Source: Alkalicoccus saliphilus
GTDB lineage: Bacteria > Bacillota > Bacilli > Bacillales > Salisediminibacteriaceae
Assembly: GCF_003044065.1 (NCBI RefSeq)
Contig: NZ_PZJJ01000027.1
Location: forward strand, 1-44,503
Length of the DNA stretch: 44,503 bases
Direction: 5' to 3'
In this document: positions 41,731 to 44,503 of the stretch, one piece after another
How the letters are laid out: the number at the start of each line of letters is the position of its first letter
Numbering within the stretch: position 1 is the first letter of the stretch
The notes under the pieces: generated by a model
The model's input: the letters and a program-made list of their open reading frames with translations, nothing else
What the model was told of the DNA's origin: nothing
Database searches by the model: none
Made by a program: the position numbers and the translations under genes

Positions 41731-43340
41731 CCTGAAACCCCGCCACGAAAGGAAAAATCCACAAAATATTCGATTTTGGTATATTTAACGTTTTATGTTA
41801 AATGACGAATAGATAATCACCCAAGCTGCCGCTGCCATATTTTCAAGGAGACACATCCTTCAATTATATTTATTTTTAAAAATTTTTCGGTTATGAAGTT
41901 CCCCTAAACACCTTGAATGCCCGCCACAGAGGGGAAAATCGGCGTAATATTCGATTTTGGTATATTTATAATTTTATGTTATAATATTTAGTCTTTTTTC
42001 GAATAACTGAGATTTCCCACCCTAACATTTTTCTTTAACTACAGACCCCCGAGTGCCCTATGATTAATTTTTTATTTCGTCAATCTCCACTAACACTTTA
42101 AAACGCTGTTACACCAGGGAAAATTGATATAATATTCGATTTTGGTATATTTCTATATTTATGTTAATGAATTCTCTGCACCAGCTCTCGCCTCCACTTC
42201 TGATATAAAGAGGCTTACAGGGCAGTAGATCCTACGTTTATTTTTAAATATTTTTAGCCTCAAATTTCTCTAATCACTTTAAAACACTGTCATGACAGGA
42301 AAAATAGACTTTATATTCGATTTTGGTATATTTATTATTTTGTGTTATGAAGATAAAAATTTCACAGCCACCCGGTCTCCATTTCCAGTCTTAAACTATG
42401 GACTTTCGAGAGTCCCTTAATTATTAATTAAATTTCTTTATAAAATTTACAGATCGAATCCCCCTGCACACTCTTTAAATACCTTCACATCAAGGAAAAT
42501 CGGTATAATATTCGATTTTGGTATATTTTATTTATTGTGTTAAAAGGCGAAAATATAAGTGCCCACTCTCACAGTATCTGTATTTTCAGCAAGAATCTTA
42601 AGGAAGCCACATCCCTGATTTAAATTTCTTTTGAAAATATTTTTTTCGGTTATGAAGTTCTCTAAACACCTTAAATGCCCGCTATGACAGGAAAAACCGA
42701 CTTAATATTCGATTTTGGTATATTTCTTTTATTGTGTTATATAGAGGTGAAATTTTGCGGACAAATAATGCTTCCCAGTCTCCATTTCTTCTCTGGATCT
42801 GTGGACTTTCGAGCGTCCTATAATTACTGTTTAAATTTATTTATAAATTTTTTTAGCTATGATTTTCCTTAAATCCCCTTTAAATACCGTCACACCAGTA
42901 AAAATCGGTATAATATTCGATTTTGGTATATTTTTATTTTTATGTTAATGAACTATCTGCCCGCTCTTACCTTCATTTCTTAAATCAGGAAACTTGCATG
43001 GCAGTAGATTTACCGTTTAATTTTTAAATGTTTTGGCCTTAAACTTCGTTGAGCACTCTTAAAACACTGTCATAATAGGAAAAGTTGACTAAATATTCGA
43101 TTTTGGTATATTTTATTTTTCGTGTTAATGGGTGAGCAGAACATAAGTAAATAATGGTTTCCCTGCAGTCTCCGGCTCGCACGCTACTATAGTATGGATA
43201 AACCAGGGCCCTGCATTCGGCACCTTAATTTTTTATAATTAATTTTTGATCACCAGGCTTCTTAAACACTCTTAAAACCCCGCCACGAAAGGAAAAACCG
43301 TCATAATATTCGATTTTGGTATATTTTAAGATATGTGTTA
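41731..43340 (+). repeat. Array of nine spaced ~70-bp elements with a 22-bp core, function unknown
   Basis: Core AATATTCGATTTTGGTATAT plus TT starts at 41765, 41946, 42131, 42312, 42507, 42704, 42912, 43093 and 43305. All nine agree at every position except one base in copy 4 (T for the first A). Start-to-start distances are 181, 185, 181, 195, 197, 208, 181 and 212. Each core is preceded by a semi-conserved box (CTTAAAA...CCGCCA...AGGAAAAA) about 35 bases long. Each is followed, after exactly nine T-rich bases, by TGTTA. The spacers (about 110-140 bp) diverge but recur as types. No gene with an RBS lies in the array. It is too widely spaced for CRISPR. The strand given is the one on which the element looks like a promoter. 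Confidence 0.95.
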
Positions 43341-43401
43341 TATGATTAGGTACGGATAAGCTTCTTGAGCTTTTTTTATTTTGCTATTAATTTTTAATGC
43401 T

Positions 43402-43442
43402 AAAAACGCAGACGGAGCTCCAAATGCCCCGCCTGCGTTTTT
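43402..43442. terminator. Bidirectional terminator between array and AlkD-like gene
   Basis: AAAAACGCAG / CTGCGTTTTT perfect ten-base stem with T-runs on either strand. It can end the repair gene (stop at 43507, leftward) and any rightward transcript from the repeat array. Confidence 0.88.
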
Positions 43443-43506
43443 CGCCTGATTTTACCTATACGTATTCTCTGAAGAGATTTTCATGAATTGAACGATAACC
43501 TCTTTT

Positions 43507-44190
43507 TCAGCGCCGTTTCATTTTCCGGATAGACATTTTCGTTTCCTTACTGACACGCGTGGATTCTGTAATTTTCTGCAAAGATTTATTGTGCGTAAAA
43601 TCATCCAACGTATTGTTTTTCAAAAATTCCCCGGTGCTGTCCGGAAATTTGATGTAACAAATCGATACCGCCCAGGCCACGGCCATTTTTGCATAAAACC
43701 CTTCATGGTTTATCTGGTCCAGGTGATTTAAGACACTATCTAAATAATTCTCCTCCACGTAAAAATTCAAAAGCATAACAACGCCGAAACGCACCTCATA
43801 TTCTCTTTCAGAAACTAAATACGGCTGAATAAACTTCCAGACGCGCTCTTTATTATTCTTGGTGAATTTAAGGCTGGAGCAGAAGCTGTCACATACGGAC
43901 CAGTTATTAATTTTGGGAACGAAAGCTGCAACGTAATACAGCTTGTCTTCCACTTCGGCGTCTGCGTATCCAATAATCATGCCCTGAAGCATCGTTTCTT
44001 CAAAGTATTCATCTTCGTTTTCTTCAAGATATGTGCGCCAGTCCTTTTTGGCTGTTTCTTTGGCGATTTTTCGAAGTTCCGGCAGCCTTACACCCAGCAC
44101 GTTATCGACATTTGGTATCAGTGAAGCCGCAAATTTTTGATAGTTGGTATCTACACTTTCAAAAAGCTGTTTTCGAATGGCATTTTTCAT
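43507..44190 (-). CDS. DNA alkylation repair protein, AlkD-like
   Basis: Encodes 227 residues from ATG 44190, chosen for GAGGAG six bases upstream; an in-frame ATG 21 bases earlier lacks one. It is an all-helical HEAT-like repeat protein of the DNA alkylation repair family. Landmarks are GVRLPELRKIAKETAKKDWR near residue 33, ETMLQGMIIGYA near 63, INNWSVCDSFCSSLKF near 88-103 (the Asp of this segment is functional in AlkD) and FYAKMAVAWAVSICYIKFP near 160. AlkD removes N3- and N7-alkylpurines. It is a single gene running toward the repeat array, separated by a bidirectional terminator. Confidence 0.88.
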   Translation of the reverse strand: MKNAIRKQLFESVDTNYQKFAASLIPNVDNVLGVRLPELRKIAKETAKKDWRTYLEENEDEYFEETMLQGMIIGYADAEVEDKLYYVAAFVPKINNWSVCDSFCSSLKFTKNNKERVWKFIQPYLVSEREYEVRFGVVMLLNFYVEENYLDSVLNHLDQINHEGFYAKMAVAWAVSICYIKFPDSTGEFLKNNTLDDFTHNKSLQKITESTRVSKETKMSIRKMKRR

Positions 44191-44401
44191 AGTTCTCTCC
44201 TCTTTTTGCATAGTAGTCCCGATGGTTTCTGGCCGGATGATTATATTATTTCATAAATAACGGACGAGTGGAGTATCGGGAACCCGGCCCCGAGATAACC
44301 TTTCTGAAGATTAATGGCGGGTGTATAATGATTAATTCACCGGTGACAAAAGCTTACAAAGATTAATCACGCCCTTATAACTCTCCGGCCCCCTAATTCC
44401 T

Positions 44402-44431
44402 TTGGACAAAGTAAGACCAGTTCCTTATACT
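44402..44431 (+). promoter_or_regulatory. Probable SigA promoter of the right-edge gene
   Basis: TTGGAC (44402-44407), 18 bases, TATACT (44426-44431), followed by AAAGGAGGTG and the ATG at 44459. Confidence 0.65.
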
Positions 44432-44458
44432 AAGTAAAACCAAAGGAGGTGAACCGGG

Positions 44459-44503
44459 ATGGGTGATAAAGAAGGAGCGATCGAAGAACTCAAAAAGAAA
44501 TAT
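44459..44503 (+). CDS. Start of an unidentified gene, cut by the window edge
   Basis: ATG 44459 follows a full AAAGGAGGTGA site. Fifteen codons are visible, encoding MGDKEGAIEELKKKY: a charged helix with no recognisable family. Its promoter and ribosome site are both strong, so the gene is real. Confidence 0.7.
   Translation, partial: MGDKEGAIEELKKKY

Noticed and set aside
42675-42872. 65-codon frame inside the array
   Set aside because: It runs through a core repeat, has no RBS and is low-complexity Phe/Tyr/Asn; a by-product of AT-rich DNA.
42150-43180. Short peptides starting just after TGTTA in array units 3, 4, 7 and 8 (ATG frames of 8-15 codons)
   Set aside because: No ribosome site, different sequences and lengths, and not present in the other units; the ATG arises from the TGTTAATG context.
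41731-43340. CRISPR array
   Set aside because: Repeats are evenly spaced but the gaps are about 160 bp, vary in length, and resemble each other in types; no cas genes are near.

Overview
The window looks like chromosome of a low-to-moderate GC Gram-positive of the Bacillaceae, most like the haloalkaliphilic genera. Pointers are strong AGGAGG ribosome sites, frequent TTG and GTG starts, a zinc-finger ClpE under CtsR operators, CtaB, acidic secreted lipoproteins and Bacillaceae-type dispersed GC-rich repeats. No rRNA, tRNA or CRISPR was seen. The genus is an inference; no marker gene fixes it.

Layout. 1-75: edge of an IS3-like element. 97-3105: CcdA-like protein, a small membrane protein, a heme-membrane protein whose ORF is broken by a TGA at codon 4, and an acyltransferase-3 protein. 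4084-4980: ctaB. 5204-5629: a tyrosine phosphatase-like gene whose catalytic Cys codon is TGA, followed by a SECIS-like hairpin. 5686-8148: enoyl-CoA hydratase and abfA. 8448-14276: lipoproteins, hypotheticals, CtsR-controlled clpE and an LPXTG-like surface protein. 14503-18907: an SDR, then a four-gene operon of ornithine cyclodeaminase family enzyme, small membrane protein, sodium:solute symporter and unknown protein. 19003-21602: glyoxalase-like protein, secreted lipase, BluB-like protein. 21723-28656: a tripartite tricarboxylate transporter (TctC-TctB-TctA), an AbrB-type permease, then a DUF1611 protein and a PLP racemase behind their own promoter and leader terminator. 28969-29457: GrpB-like.

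29619-41439 is a fatty/acyl-CoA degradation region: CoA-transferase/racemase, two acyl-CoA ligases, MaoC hydratase, thiolase, LCAD-type acyl-CoA dehydrogenase, HSD10-like SDR and a sigma-54 activator (CBS-CBS-PAS-PAS-AAA+-Fis). Good -24/-12 promoters lie upstream of the second ligase and of the SDR, so these genes plausibly form a SigL regulon. 35.3-36.1 kb holds a composite of dispersed repeats.

41731-43340 is the most unusual part: a gene-free array of nine copies of a ~70-bp element with a 22-bp core that is invariant except for one base in copy 4. Copies are spaced 181-212 bp, and each core is followed at exactly 9 bp by a TGTTA box. The geometry resembles nine tandem extended -10 promoters, or nine sites for one DNA-binding protein. 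The intervening sequences fall into recurrent types. I do not recognise this as a known system. The window ends with an AlkD-like DNA repair gene and the start of an unidentified gene.
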